In this document: piece after piece, positions 41,674-50,759 of the stretch
Layout: each line of letters begins with the position of its first letter
How positions within the stretch are numbered: the first letter of the stretch is position 1
DNA from: Bin52 sp965243345
Lineage (GTDB): Bacteria; Pseudomonadota; Alphaproteobacteria; Thalassobaculales; Thalassobaculaceae
Length of the DNA: 64,000 bases
Assembly: GCA_965243345.1 (NCBI GenBank)
Contig: CBDEUR010000003.1
Location: 3,100,001-3,164,000, forward strand
Direction of reading: 5' to 3'
Made by a program: the position numbers and the translations under genes
The notes under the pieces: model-generated
Seen by the model: the letters and a program-made list of their open reading frames with translations, nothing else
What the model was told of the DNA's origin: nothing
Database searches by the model: none

Positions 41674-42939
41674 ATGAAACTCAGGTCGTTCCTGCTGGCG
41701 GGTGCCGCCAGCGCCACGATCGCCCTCGCGGCGGGGCTCGCGCCCTCCGCCCGGGCCGCCGAAGAGGTCGAGGTCCTGCACTGGTGGACCTCGGGTGGCG
41801 AGGCCGCCGCTCTCAACGTCCTCAAGAAGGATCTCGAGGGTCAGGGCGTGACCTGGCAGGACATGCCGGTCGCGGGCGGAGGCGGATCGGAGGCAATGAC
41901 CGTGCTGCGCGCGCGCGTGACCGCCGGCAATCCGCCGACCGCCGTGCAGATGCTCGGTTTCGACATCCAGGACTGGGCCGCCGAGGGTGCGCTCGCCGAC
42001 CTCAACGCCGTCGCGGCGGCGGAGGGCTGGGACGGCGTGGTGCCGGCGGCACTCCAGCGTTTCGCCAGGCATGACGGCAAGTGGATCTCGGCCCCGGTCA
42101 ACGTGCACTCGACCAACTGGGTGTGGGCGAACAAGAAGATACTGGACGAACTCGGCATCGCGATCCCCGACACCTGGGACGAACTGGTGGCCGCTCTCGC
42201 GAAGATCCGGGACGCGGGCTATGTCGCACTGGCGCACGGCGGCCAGGCCTGGCAGGAGGCCACGATCTTCGACGGTGTCCTGATGTCCACCGGCGGGCCC
42301 GAATTCTATCGCCGGGCCATGGTCGACCTCGATCCGGAGGCTCTCGGTTCGGACACCATGAAGGAGGCGTTCGACCGCATGGCGACACTGCGCTCCTATG
42401 TCGACGACAACTTCTCCGGACGCGACTGGAACCTCGCGACCGCCATGGTCATCGAAGGCCAGGCGGGCATGCAGATGATGGGTGACTGGGCCAAGGGCGA
42501 GTTCCTCAATGCCGGCAAGACACCCGGCACGGACTTCGTCTGCTTCCGCCACCCCGGCACACAGGGAACGGTGATCTTCAACGCCGACCAGTTCGCGATG
42601 TTCGCCGTCGGCGAGGAGCGCCGCCCTGCCCAGGAGAAGCTCGCTTCCGCCATCATGTCGACCTCGTTCCAGTCGGCCTTCAACGTGGTCAAGGGCTCGG
42701 TGCCCGCGCGCACCGACGTTGCGGACGACGCCTTCGACGACTGCGGCAAGAAGGGGATCGCGGACCTGGCCGAGGCCAACGCCAACAACACGCTGTACGG
42801 TTCGATGGCGCACGGCCACGCGAGCCCGGCCTCGGTGAAGAACGCCATCTACGACGTCGTCACCGCCCACTTCAACGGCGAATTCGATTCCGCGACCGCC
42901 GTGGAAGAGCTGGTTAACGCCGTCGAGTCGGCGCTGTAG
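41674..42939 (+). CDS. Sugar ABC transporter substrate-binding protein
   Basis: A 421-residue periplasmic binding protein of the extracellular solute-binding family 1. The signal peptide is about 28 residues (hydrophobic core FLLAGAASATIALAAGLA, cleavage after ARA). Mature VEVLHWWTSGGEAAALNVLK and the AGNPPTAVQMLGFDIQDWA segment match glucose/mannose-type binding proteins (GtsA-like). gggagaag precedes the ATG at 41674. A perfect 17-bp hairpin follows the stop, which would protect this transcript end and raise its level over that of the permeases. Confidence 0.92.
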   Translation: MKLRSFLLAGAASATIALAAGLAPSARAAEEVEVLHWWTSGGEAAALNVLKKDLEGQGVTWQDMPVAGGGGSEAMTVLRARVTAGNPPTAVQMLGFDIQDWAAEGALADLNAVAAAEGWDGVVPAALQRFARHDGKWISAPVNVHSTNWVWANKKILDELGIAIPDTWDELVAALAKIRDAGYVALAHGGQAWQEATIFDGVLMSTGGPEFYRRAMVDLDPEALGSDTMKEAFDRMATLRSYVDDNFSGRDWNLATAMVIEGQAGMQMMGDWAKGEFLNAGKTPGTDFVCFRHPGTQGTVIFNADQFAMFAVGEERRPAQEKLASAIMSTSFQSAFNVVKGSVPARTDVADDAFDDCGKKGIADLAEANANNTLYGSMAHGHASPASVKNAIYDVVTAHFNGEFDSATAVEELVNAVESAL

Positions 42940-42945
42940 CATCAC

Positions 42946-42985
42946 CGGCGGGCCGCCCCGGCCGCAGTGCCGGGGCGGCCCGCCG
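42946..42985 (+). terminator. Strong hairpin between binding-protein and permease genes
   Basis: A perfect 17-bp stem (42946-42962 with 42969-42985) and a 6-base loop, all G/C-rich, starting seven bases after the stop codon. There is no T-run, so partial termination or 3'-end stabilisation is more likely than full termination. Confidence 0.65.
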
Positions 42986-43023
42986 CAACACCCGGGAACC
43001 CGGGCAGGAAGGCGCGTGAAGGA

Positions 43024-43932
43024 GTGTCCGACGTAACGAGATACGGCCATGGCCTGCGCGGCATGGCGCAGCAGGCGCTGCCGCGCCTGGTGCTCGCGCC
43101 GAGCTTCGCGGCGATCGTCCTGTTCGTTTACGGCTTCATTCTCTTCACCGTCTATCTCTCCTTCACCGGATCCCGGCTTCTCCCCAAGTTCAACCTGGTC
43201 GGATTCGAGAACTACGAGAAGCTGTTCGGGCTGCGCCACTGGTCGACGGCAGTCGAGAACCTGCTGATCTTCGGTGGCTTCTACATCACCATCTGCACCG
43301 CCATCGGGCTCGTTCTCGCCATACTCCTCGACCAGAAAATACGCAGTGAAGGGGTTCTCAGGCCGATCTACCTCTACCCGATGGCGCTCAGCTTCATCGT
43401 CACGGGGACGGCGTGGAAGTGGTTCCTCGACCCCGGCATCGGGCTCGAACAGACGGTGCAGGACTGGGGCTGGGAGAGCTTCGAGTTCGACTGGATCAAG
43501 AACAGGCAGATGGCGATCTACACCATCGTCATCGCCGCGGTCTGGCAAACCTCGGGATTTGTCATGGCCATCTTCCTGGCAGGCCTTCGGGGCATCGACA
43601 ACGAGATCATCAAGGCGGCACAGGTCGACGGAGCGTCGAACACCCGGCTCTACACCCGCATCATCATTCCGCAGCTGCGCCCGGCATTCCTCTCGGCATT
43701 CGTCGTCCTCGCCCACATGGCCATCAAGTCCTACGACCTGGTGGTGGCGCTGACGGGCGGGGGTCCGGGCAGGGCAACCGAGATGCCGGCGACCTTCATG
43801 TACTCCTATACCTTCACGCGCAACCAGATGGGCATCGGTGCCGGATCCGCCGTCATCATGCTCATGATGGTCGCAGCCGTCATCGTGCCCTACATCTACG
43901 CCGAGCTGCGGGAGCCGCGTCATGGCCGCTAG
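43024..43932 (+). CDS. Sugar ABC transporter permease (MalF/UgpA-type)
   Basis: About 302 residues with six membrane helices. The start is uncertain: the GTG at 43024 sits on gaaggag, and an in-frame start upstream gives a longer, non-conserved tail. The EAA loop that contacts the ATPase is EIIKAAQVDGASNTRLYTRI. Other conserved parts are AWKWFLDPGIGLE and GGPGRATEMPATFMYSYTF. It pairs with the next permease, whose ATG lies inside this gene (11-bp overlap). Confidence 0.9.
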   Translation: MSDVTRYGHGLRGMAQQALPRLVLAPSFAAIVLFVYGFILFTVYLSFTGSRLLPKFNLVGFENYEKLFGLRHWSTAVENLLIFGGFYITICTAIGLVLAILLDQKIRSEGVLRPIYLYPMALSFIVTGTAWKWFLDPGIGLEQTVQDWGWESFEFDWIKNRQMAIYTIVIAAVWQTSGFVMAIFLAGLRGIDNEIIKAAQVDGASNTRLYTRIIIPQLRPAFLSAFVVLAHMAIKSYDLVVALTGGGPGRATEMPATFMYSYTFTRNQMGIGAGSAVIMLMMVAAVIVPYIYAELREPRHGR

Positions 43933-44803
43933 CGGTACCGAGCTTGCGGTCCGCACGCACCGGCTGACGCGGGCCCTGATCTACGCCGCACTGCTGGTGT
44001 TCGTCGTCTACTACCTGCTGCCGCTCTACGTCATGATGGCCAACTCCTTCAAGGAGCTCGACGAGATTCGCGGCGGGAACATGCTGGCGCTGCCGGAGTC
44101 CGTGACCGTGGCGCCGTGGCTCAAGGCCTGGAACCAGGCCCAGATCGGTGTCCAGGCAACGGGTCTCGCCCCGTACTTCCTGAACTCCATCATGATGGTG
44201 GTGCCCGCGGTGATCATCTCCACCCTGCTCGGCGCACTGAACGGCTACGTGCTGACCAAGTGGCGTTTCCGCGGCGATACCATCGTCTTCGCCCTGATGC
44301 TGTTTGCCTGTTTCATCCCGTTCCAGATCGTGCTCATTCCCATGGCCCGGGTGCTGAGCGTCCTCGGTATTGCCGGGACGACCTGGGGGCTGGTCCTGGT
44401 GCACGTGGTCTACGGTCTCGGCTTCACCACCCTGTTCTTCCGCAACTACTACGCGGCATTCCCGACCGAGCTGGTGAGAGCAGCACAGATCGACGGCGCC
44501 GATTTCCTGCGGATCTTCTGGCGGATCTTGCTGCCGAGCTCGGGCCCGATCATCGTGGTCACGGTGATCTGGCAGTTCACCAACATCTGGAACGACTTCC
44601 TGTTCGGCGCCTCGTTCAGCGATTTCGACTCCCAGCCGATGACGGTGGCACTGAACAACCTGGTCAGTTCATCGACCGGCGTGAAGGAGTACAACGTGCA
44701 CTTCGCCGGTGCGATCCTGGCCGCATTGCCAACGCTGCTGGTCTACATCGTCGCCGGGCGCTACTTCGTGCGCGGCCTGATGGCCGGCGCCGTAAAGGGA
44801 TAG
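43922..44803 (+). CDS. Sugar ABC transporter permease (MalG/UgpE-type)
   Basis: A 293-residue inner-membrane permease with six helices. The EAA loop is ELVRAAQIDGADFLRIFWRI. The N-terminal YYLLPLYVMMANSFKELDEI and C-terminal GRYFVRGLMAGAVKG are typical of the carbohydrate CUT1 group. It overlaps the preceding permease and is followed after four bases by the ATPase gene. Confidence 0.93.
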   Translation: MAASGTELAVRTHRLTRALIYAALLVFVVYYLLPLYVMMANSFKELDEIRGGNMLALPESVTVAPWLKAWNQAQIGVQATGLAPYFLNSIMMVVPAVIISTLLGALNGYVLTKWRFRGDTIVFALMLFACFIPFQIVLIPMARVLSVLGIAGTTWGLVLVHVVYGLGFTTLFFRNYYAAFPTELVRAAQIDGADFLRIFWRILLPSSGPIIVVTVIWQFTNIWNDFLFGASFSDFDSQPMTVALNNLVSSSTGVKEYNVHFAGAILAALPTLLVYIVAGRYFVRGLMAGAVKG

Positions 44804-44807
44804 GCGC

Positions 44808-45920
44808 ATGTCGTTCCTGGTGGTCAGGGGCCTGGAAAAGCGTTTCGGCCCGGTCGAGGTCCTCAAGGGCATCGACATCAGTGTGCCGCGCGGCGGGTTC
44901 CTGGTGCTGGTGGGGCCGTCGGGAAGCGGGAAATCGACACTGCTCAACGCCATCGCCGGGCTCGAGACCGTCACCGCAGGGGAGATCCTCGTCGACGGTG
45001 CGCGTGTCAACGAGCTTCCGCCCTCCAGGCGCGACATCGCCATGGTGTTCCAGTCCTACGCGCTCTACCCCAACATGAACGTGTTCAAGAACATGGCGTT
45101 CGGCATGGAGATGCGCGGCGTGCCCCGGCCGGAACGCAGGCAGGCCGTGGAGCGGGTGAGCCGGCTGCTGCAGATCGAGGACCTGCTTAACCGCAGGCCG
45201 GGCCAGCTGTCCGGCGGACAGCGCCAGCGGGTCGCCATGGGGCGCGCGCTGGTTCGCGACCCGAAGATCTTCCTGTTCGACGAACCGCTCTCGAACCTGG
45301 ACGCCAAGCTGCGCGTCGAGATGCGCACCGAGATCCAGAAACTGCACCGGCGCCTGGGCACCACCATCGTCTATGTCACCCACGACCAGATCGAGGCGAT
45401 GACACTCGCAACGGTCATCGCGGTGCTCAGGGACGGCGTGCTGCAGCAGGTCGGGACACCGGCCGAGATCTACAACACGCCGGCCAACGTCTTCGTGGCC
45501 GACTTCATGGGCTCGCCCTCGATGAACCTCCTGCCTGCGCGACTCGAAATGGACGGGGACGCCCTGTTCGCGACCCTGGAACGCGCCGACGGATCAACCA
45601 CCGCGCTTCCCCTTCACAAGCCTTCCGACACCGCCCGGTCCTTCGCCGGCCGCGAGGTCATCCTGGGCCTGAGACCGGAGAGCATAAGCGATGCCGCCGC
45701 CGCGGATGCCGACGGCACCCACCATCATCCGCTCGAGGCTCACGTGGAGGTCACGCAGCCGACCGGCGCCGATACCCTGGCCATGATCCGGCTCGCCGGG
45801 CGCGAAGCGGTCGCCCGGCTGCGTGCCGAGACCGGCGTTCGCGCCGGTGAACGCCACCGGCTCACGGTCGACATGTCCAAGGCCGTCCTGTTCGACCCCG
45901 GGACCGAGACACGACTCTGA
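44808..45920 (+). CDS. Sugar ABC transporter ATP-binding protein (UgpC/MsmK-like)
   Basis: A 370-residue CUT1-type ATPase. It has Walker A GPSGSGKST, the Q-loop in FQSYALYP, signature LSGGQRQRVAMGRALVR, Walker B FLFDEPLSNLDAKLR and the H-loop THDQIEAMTL. The regulatory C-terminal domain (MNLLPARLEMDG onwards, with ILGLRPE) is present. It drives uptake through the two permeases upstream. Confidence 0.95.
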   Translation: MSFLVVRGLEKRFGPVEVLKGIDISVPRGGFLVLVGPSGSGKSTLLNAIAGLETVTAGEILVDGARVNELPPSRRDIAMVFQSYALYPNMNVFKNMAFGMEMRGVPRPERRQAVERVSRLLQIEDLLNRRPGQLSGGQRQRVAMGRALVRDPKIFLFDEPLSNLDAKLRVEMRTEIQKLHRRLGTTIVYVTHDQIEAMTLATVIAVLRDGVLQQVGTPAEIYNTPANVFVADFMGSPSMNLLPARLEMDGDALFATLERADGSTTALPLHKPSDTARSFAGREVILGLRPESISDAAAADADGTHHHPLEAHVEVTQPTGADTLAMIRLAGREAVARLRAETGVRAGERHRLTVDMSKAVLFDPGTETRL

Positions 45921-45924
45921 GGCG

Positions 45925-47439
45925 ATGGGCGGGGCTTTCGACATCGTCATCATCGGATCCGGCGTGGGTGGCGGCAGTGTCGCGCACGCGCTGGCGCACA
46001 CCGGAGCACGGATCGGGATCCTCGAGCGCGGCCCGAGGCTGCCGAGAGAAGACCGCAACTGGGACCCCGAGGAGGTCTACGCGAACGAGGCCTACAAGTC
46101 GGATGAACGCTGGTTCGACGGGCGCGGCCGGTCCTTCCGGCCGGGCCAGTTCTACTATGTCGGCGGCCATACCAGGGTGTTCGGCGCCTCCATGTTCCGC
46201 TTCCGGCGCGCCGACTTCCGGGCCGTCGAACACGCCGGCGGGCTGTCCCCCGCGTGGCCGGTCGACTACGACACTCTCGAGCCCTATTACGCACGCGCCG
46301 AGCGCCTCTTCGGCGTGCACGGCGAGGCTGGCGCCGACCCGACCGAACCGGCGCGTTCGGGCCCCTATCCGCATCCGCCGCTCCGGCACAACCCGGTGAT
46401 CGCCGGGGTCGCGGAACGGTTGCGCGCACAGGGCCTGCGCCCGTTCCCGATCCCGTCATCGGTCCAGGATCACGAGGGCGGCGCCTGCGTGCGCTGCAAC
46501 ACCTGCGACGGCTTCCCGTGCCGGCTGGGCGCCAAGGGCGATGCCGAGACCAGGCTCATCGACCCGGTCACGCAGCACGACAACGTGGAGCTGCGAACCG
46601 GCGCGCAGGTCACCCGCCTGCGTGCCGACCAGGATGGCCGGCGCATCGTTGCCGCCGAACTGCTCGACGGCGCGACGGTCCGGGGCGGCCTCTTCGTGCT
46701 GGCGGCGGGCGCCATCAACAGCGCAGCGATCCTGCTTCGCTCGGACCACGCGAGACATCCCCGCGGCCTTGCCAACGGATCGGGAATGGTCGGGCGCAAC
46801 TACATGAACCACAACTGCACGGCGATCATGGCCGTCAACCCGCTCCGGACCAACCGGGAGTCCTTCCAGAAGACGCTGGCGCTCAACGATTTTTACCTCG
46901 ACGACGGCGAGGGCGGCCCGCCGCTCGGCAACCTGCAGCTCCTGGGCAAGATCATGGAGCCGATGCTGCGCAACGAGTTGGGCAGCGTGCCGCGGCGGGT
47001 ACGGAGCTGGCTCGCCGCCCGCAGCTGCGACTGGTACGCCATGTCGGAAGACCTGCCGCATCCCGAAAGCCGGGTGACCGTGGGCGGCGACGGCACCATC
47101 ACCCTGGACTGGAGGCGCACGAACACCGCCGCGCACGGGATGCTGGTCGCCAGGGCGCGCAGGATACTGCGCGCCGCGGGCTTCCCGATCGTGCTGACCA
47201 GGGCGTTCTCCCGCAAGACGCCGTCGCACCAGTGCGGCACGGTGCGCTTCGGCACCGATCCGGCGCACGCGCCGCTCGACCCGTTCTGCAAGGCCTTCGA
47301 GCTCGACAATCTCTACGTCGTCGACGCCTCGTTCTTTCCCTCGTCCGCCGCCGTCAATCCCGCGCTCACGATCGCCGCCCAGGCGTTGCGGACCGGCGAG
47401 CACATCGCCTCGACGGCGGCACACCGGGAGGCCCCGTGA
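45925..47439 (+). CDS. GMC-family FAD oxidoreductase (fructose/glucose dehydrogenase-like)
   Basis: A 504-residue flavoprotein with the FAD motif IIGSGVGGGSVAHAL after the ATG at 45925. The long N-terminal half contains GGHTRVFGASMFRFR. A four-cysteine stretch, CVRCNTCDGFPCRLGAKG, could bind a metal or cluster. The GMC C-terminal block is DASFFPSSAAVNPALTIAAQ with HQCGTVRFG upstream. This resembles the large subunit of membrane-linked sugar dehydrogenases more than choline dehydrogenase. No small or cytochrome c subunit is seen nearby. It lies last-but-one in the sugar operon. Confidence 0.88.
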   Translation: MGGAFDIVIIGSGVGGGSVAHALAHTGARIGILERGPRLPREDRNWDPEEVYANEAYKSDERWFDGRGRSFRPGQFYYVGGHTRVFGASMFRFRRADFRAVEHAGGLSPAWPVDYDTLEPYYARAERLFGVHGEAGADPTEPARSGPYPHPPLRHNPVIAGVAERLRAQGLRPFPIPSSVQDHEGGACVRCNTCDGFPCRLGAKGDAETRLIDPVTQHDNVELRTGAQVTRLRADQDGRRIVAAELLDGATVRGGLFVLAAGAINSAAILLRSDHARHPRGLANGSGMVGRNYMNHNCTAIMAVNPLRTNRESFQKTLALNDFYLDDGEGGPPLGNLQLLGKIMEPMLRNELGSVPRRVRSWLAARSCDWYAMSEDLPHPESRVTVGGDGTITLDWRRTNTAAHGMLVARARRILRAAGFPIVLTRAFSRKTPSHQCGTVRFGTDPAHAPLDPFCKAFELDNLYVVDASFFPSSAAVNPALTIAAQALRTGEHIASTAAHREAP

Positions 47440-47525
47440 ACCCGACCCCCACGTCCCTGTCCGCCATCCGTTCCGTCACGGTCACCGCCGGGAGCCGCGC
47501 GGGCCCCCGCGTCGGGCGGTCCTGA
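47436..47525 (+). CDS. Possible 29-residue small ORF between GMC genes
   Basis: A GTG that overlaps the TGA of the previous gene opens 29 codons (MNPTPTSLSAIRSVTVTAGS at its start) ending just before the next GMC gene. It could be a remnant of the 5' end of a lost gene or simply translated spacer. No family is recognised. Confidence 0.2.
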   Translation: MNPTPTSLSAIRSVTVTAGSRAGPRVGRS

Positions 47526-47527
47526 CC

Positions 47528-49114
47528 GTGCGTGCGTACGACTACGTGATCGTGGGCGGCGGCCCCGCGGGCTGCTGCCTCGCGGCCCGGCTGTCAGAGG
47601 ATCCGGACATCTCGGTGTTGCTGCTCGAGGCGGGCGGCCCGGACCGGCACCCCTACATCCACCTGCCGGCCGGCTTCGCCAAGCTGACAGGACGGTCGCA
47701 CAGCTGGGGCTATTCCACGGTCCCCCAGGGTGAAATCGATGCCCGCGCGATGTGGTACCCGCAGGGCCGGGTCCTGGGCGGCGGCAGTTCCATCAACGCC
47801 ATGATCTACACGCGGGGCAACGCTGCGGACTACGACGCGTGGGCCGGGGCCGGGTGTCCGGGCTGGGCCTGGAGCGACGTGCTGCCGTATTTCAGGCGGC
47901 CCGAGGACAACGAGCGCTTCGACAACGAGTTCCACGGTTCGGGCGGACCGCTGGGAGTGAGCGATCCCGCCCGCCCGCTGCCGATCTCGGCGGCGTTCCT
48001 GCGCGCCGCGCAGCAGGCCGGGCTGCCCTTCAATGCAGACTTCAACGGCGCGACCCAGCAGGGATGCGGCTACTACCAGGTCACCACCCGGAACGCCCGG
48101 CGGTGCAGCGGCGCCGTCGCCTTCCTGCGGCCCGCGATGGCGCGTCCCAACCTCGACGTGGAGACCGGTACGCTGGCAACGCGCGTGGTCGTGAAGAACG
48201 GGCGCGCCGTCAGCGTCGACTGCATCGGTCGCGGCAGGCCGGCAACGGTGCGGGCGACGCGGGAAATCCTGGTCTGCGCCGGGGCCATCGGCTCCCCGAG
48301 GCTCCTGATGCTCTCGGGCATCGGCCGCGGCGGCGATCTGAAGGCACTGGGCATCGACGTGGTCCACGACCTTCCCGGGGTCGGACGCAACCTGCAGGAC
48401 CACATGGACGTCTACGTGGTGAGCGAATGCAGCGGTGACCACAGTTACGACAGGGTCGCCCGGCCCCACCGCACCCTCTGGGCCCTCGTGCAGTACGGAC
48501 TGTTCCGCCAGGGTCCGATCGCGTCGACCCTGATCGACGCCGGCGGGTTCTGGTACGCGGACCCCGATGCCAGGTCACCCGACATCCAGATGCACTTCGT
48601 GCTCGGCGCGGGTCTCGAACAGGGTGTCGCGCGGCTGAACAACGCCGGGGTCACGCTCAACACCGCGTTCCTGCGCCCGCACTCGCGCGGCACGGTGACG
48701 CTGCGGGACGCCGACCCGACCTCGCCTCCCATGATCGATCCCAACTACTGGGGCGAAGCCTACGACCGCGAGATGTCGCTGCGCGGTTTCAGGCTCGCAC
48801 GCGAGATCATGGCGCAGGAGGCGTTGCGGCCCTTCGTGCTCGGCGAGCGCCATCCGGGTCCAGACGTGCAAAGCGACGTCGAGATCGCCGCCTATGCGCG
48901 CCGGACCGCCAAGACCGACTATCACCCGGTCGGGACCTGCAGGATGGGAACCGATGCGATGGCGGTGGTCGACACCGAGCTCAGGGTTCGCGGCCTCGAA
49001 TCCCTGCGCGTCATCGACTCCTCCGTCATGCCCCTGCTTCCCAGCAGCAACACCAACGCGCCGACGATCATGGTCGCGGAAAAGGGCGCCGACCATGTTC
49101 GCGGCCTCATCTGA
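47528..49114 (+). CDS. GMC-family FAD oxidoreductase (choline/alcohol dehydrogenase-like)
   Basis: A 528-residue GMC oxidoreductase, GTG start at 47528. It has the FAD motif YVIVGGGPAGCCLAARL, the glycine-rich QGRVLGGGSSINAMIYTRG, LVCAGAIGSPRLLMLSGIG (GMC signature 2) and the C-terminal DYHPVGTCRMGTDAMAVVD with the catalytic His, then SSVMPLLPSSNTNAPTIMVAE. It oxidises an alcohol group, here possibly of the imported sugar or its derivative, and differs clearly in subgroup from the neighbouring GMC protein. Confidence 0.92.
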   Translation: MRAYDYVIVGGGPAGCCLAARLSEDPDISVLLLEAGGPDRHPYIHLPAGFAKLTGRSHSWGYSTVPQGEIDARAMWYPQGRVLGGGSSINAMIYTRGNAADYDAWAGAGCPGWAWSDVLPYFRRPEDNERFDNEFHGSGGPLGVSDPARPLPISAAFLRAAQQAGLPFNADFNGATQQGCGYYQVTTRNARRCSGAVAFLRPAMARPNLDVETGTLATRVVVKNGRAVSVDCIGRGRPATVRATREILVCAGAIGSPRLLMLSGIGRGGDLKALGIDVVHDLPGVGRNLQDHMDVYVVSECSGDHSYDRVARPHRTLWALVQYGLFRQGPIASTLIDAGGFWYADPDARSPDIQMHFVLGAGLEQGVARLNNAGVTLNTAFLRPHSRGTVTLRDADPTSPPMIDPNYWGEAYDREMSLRGFRLAREIMAQEALRPFVLGERHPGPDVQSDVEIAAYARRTAKTDYHPVGTCRMGTDAMAVVDTELRVRGLESLRVIDSSVMPLLPSSNTNAPTIMVAEKGADHVRGLI

Positions 49115-49191
49115 CAGCGGGGCCGGAGCAGCGACCGCCGCCGTCCATCGACCCGCCCGCTGACACCCGGGCGCGATCCGCCGGCCGCGGG

Positions 49192-49680
49192 CTACCCGGC
49201 CCGGGCCGGGGTACGGGCCGCGAGCCAGCGGGCCAGCGCCTTGTCCGGATCAGCAATCTCGTCCAGGGATTCGTACCACGAGGCCTCCCAGCCGGCTTCC
49301 GGCAGGCCGGCGAACACCATCAGGTTCAGCGGGTAGGTCTCGCAGTCGGTGCAGCGGCGAAAGTCGTCGCGAAACAGGAAGACCGGCTTGTCCCAGGCGA
49401 TCGCCATGCCCAGCTCGACCATCACGCCTTCGTCCGGCGGACACCCGTTGACCACCGCGAACAGGGCATCGGCGTCACACACGTCACGCATATCGGCCCG
49501 TGCGATCGCGTGGGCCCACCCGTCGGCGGTGCGGTCGATCTGGTTGTTGCGTTCGAACGGCTCCCACACCTCGCACCCGATGGCCTCCAGCGCGGCCACG
49601 AGCTCGCGCAGGGGGCCTGCGCGCAGTTGCTGCGAGAACCCGTAGGGATTTGCAAGGTACACGGTCGGTCTCGATGTCAC
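49192..49680 (-). CDS. Nucleoside 2-deoxyribosyltransferase family protein
   Basis: About 162 residues from the GTG at 49680, chosen because gggagga lies five bases upstream and family similarity (TVYLANPYGFSQQLRAGPLR) begins there. The active-site region has CDADALFAVVNGCPPDEGVM followed by VELGMAIAWDKPVFLFRDDF, in which the Glu of DEG/VELG serves as nucleophile or base in the family. It exchanges deoxyribose between bases or hydrolyses nucleotides. It is divergent from the dipeptidase-like gene. Confidence 0.87.
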   Translation of the reverse strand: MTSRPTVYLANPYGFSQQLRAGPLRELVAALEAIGCEVWEPFERNNQIDRTADGWAHAIARADMRDVCDADALFAVVNGCPPDEGVMVELGMAIAWDKPVFLFRDDFRRCTDCETYPLNLMVFAGLPEAGWEASWYESLDEIADPDKALARWLAARTPARAG

Positions 49681-49775
49681 CGGATCCTCCCTGAGCGGTT
49701 GCGCCTTCCCGGGCCCGCGTGGAATGGTGCGCACGGAGCCGAACGGGCCGCAAGGCCGGCAATCCGGAGGAGTGC

Positions 49776-50750
49776 ATGACCGAACTGAATGACGCGATCC
49801 GCATCGACGGCCTGGTTATCGCCAGGTTCTCGCGCGAGGTCTTCGAGGACATGGCGCGCGGCGGCATCACCGCGGCCAACTGCACCTGTTCGGTCTGGCA
49901 CGACTTTCGCGAGACCATGGCGGAGATCGCACGGTGGAAGCACTGGTTCGCCGAACATGAATCGCTGATCACCCAGGTCCACGGCACCGCCGACATCCTG
50001 CGTGCCAAGCGGGAAGGCCGGGTGGGGATCATCCTCGGCTGGCAGAACACCAGCGCGATCGAGAACGACATCGGCTCGCTGGTGCTGTTCCGCGACCTCG
50101 GCGTGCGGATCGTGCAGCTCACCTACAACTCGCAGAACCTGGTCGGTTCCGGCTGCTGGGAGAGCGAGGACGGCGGGCTCTCGGACTTCGGACGTCACGC
50201 GATCGAGGAAATGAACCGGCTGGGGATCCTGATCGACCTGTCGCATGTCGGCCCGAAGACCAGCGACGAGGCCATCCGCCACTCGCGCGCGCCGGTCGCC
50301 TACACCCACTGCTGCCCGATGCTCAAGCAGCACCCGCGCAACAAGACCGACGAGCAGCTGCGAACCATTGCGGAGGCGGGCGGGTTCGTCGGGTTTGCGA
50401 GCTACACGCCGTTCCTGCCGCGCGGCGAGGACAGCACCGTCGACGACTGTGTCGCGGCTATGGACTACGTGATCAACCTGGTCGGCGAGGAACGGGTGGG
50501 GATCGGGACCGACTGGGTCCAGGACCAGGATCTCGAGTTCTTCCACTATCTCTCGCGCGACAAGGGCCGCGGGCGGCCGACCGCCACGCCGCAGAGCCGG
50601 GTGCCGCGAATGCCGAAGGGACTGGAGACCCTGGGCGACTTCGGCAACTTCGTCCCCGCAATGGAACGGGCCGGCTGGTCGCAGACCCGCATCAGCAGGG
50701 TGCTCGGCCGGAACTGGCTAGCCTTCCTCGAGGAGGTGTGGGGCGCGTAG
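49776..50750 (+). CDS. Membrane dipeptidase (M19)-like protein with altered metal site
   Basis: A 324-residue TIM-barrel protein of the renal dipeptidase group, ATG 49776 behind ggaggag. Recognisable parts are LTYNSQNLVGSGCW, ILIDLSHVGPKTS (His), YTHCCPMLKQHPRNKTDEQL (His), GGFVGFASY and GIGTDW (Asp). The usual N-terminal HxD of the family (DGHND) is replaced by IDGLVIARFS. The bridging Glu region (GVEGG) reads GWQNTSAI, so at least three metal ligands are missing. Activity as an ordinary dinuclear dipeptidase is therefore doubtful; a mononuclear or different hydrolase is possible. Confidence 0.85.
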   Translation: MTELNDAIRIDGLVIARFSREVFEDMARGGITAANCTCSVWHDFRETMAEIARWKHWFAEHESLITQVHGTADILRAKREGRVGIILGWQNTSAIENDIGSLVLFRDLGVRIVQLTYNSQNLVGSGCWESEDGGLSDFGRHAIEEMNRLGILIDLSHVGPKTSDEAIRHSRAPVAYTHCCPMLKQHPRNKTDEQLRTIAEAGGFVGFASYTPFLPRGEDSTVDDCVAAMDYVINLVGEERVGIGTDWVQDQDLEFFHYLSRDKGRGRPTATPQSRVPRMPKGLETLGDFGNFVPAMERAGWSQTRISRVLGRNWLAFLEEVWGA

Positions 50751-50759
50751 CCGCGCCGG

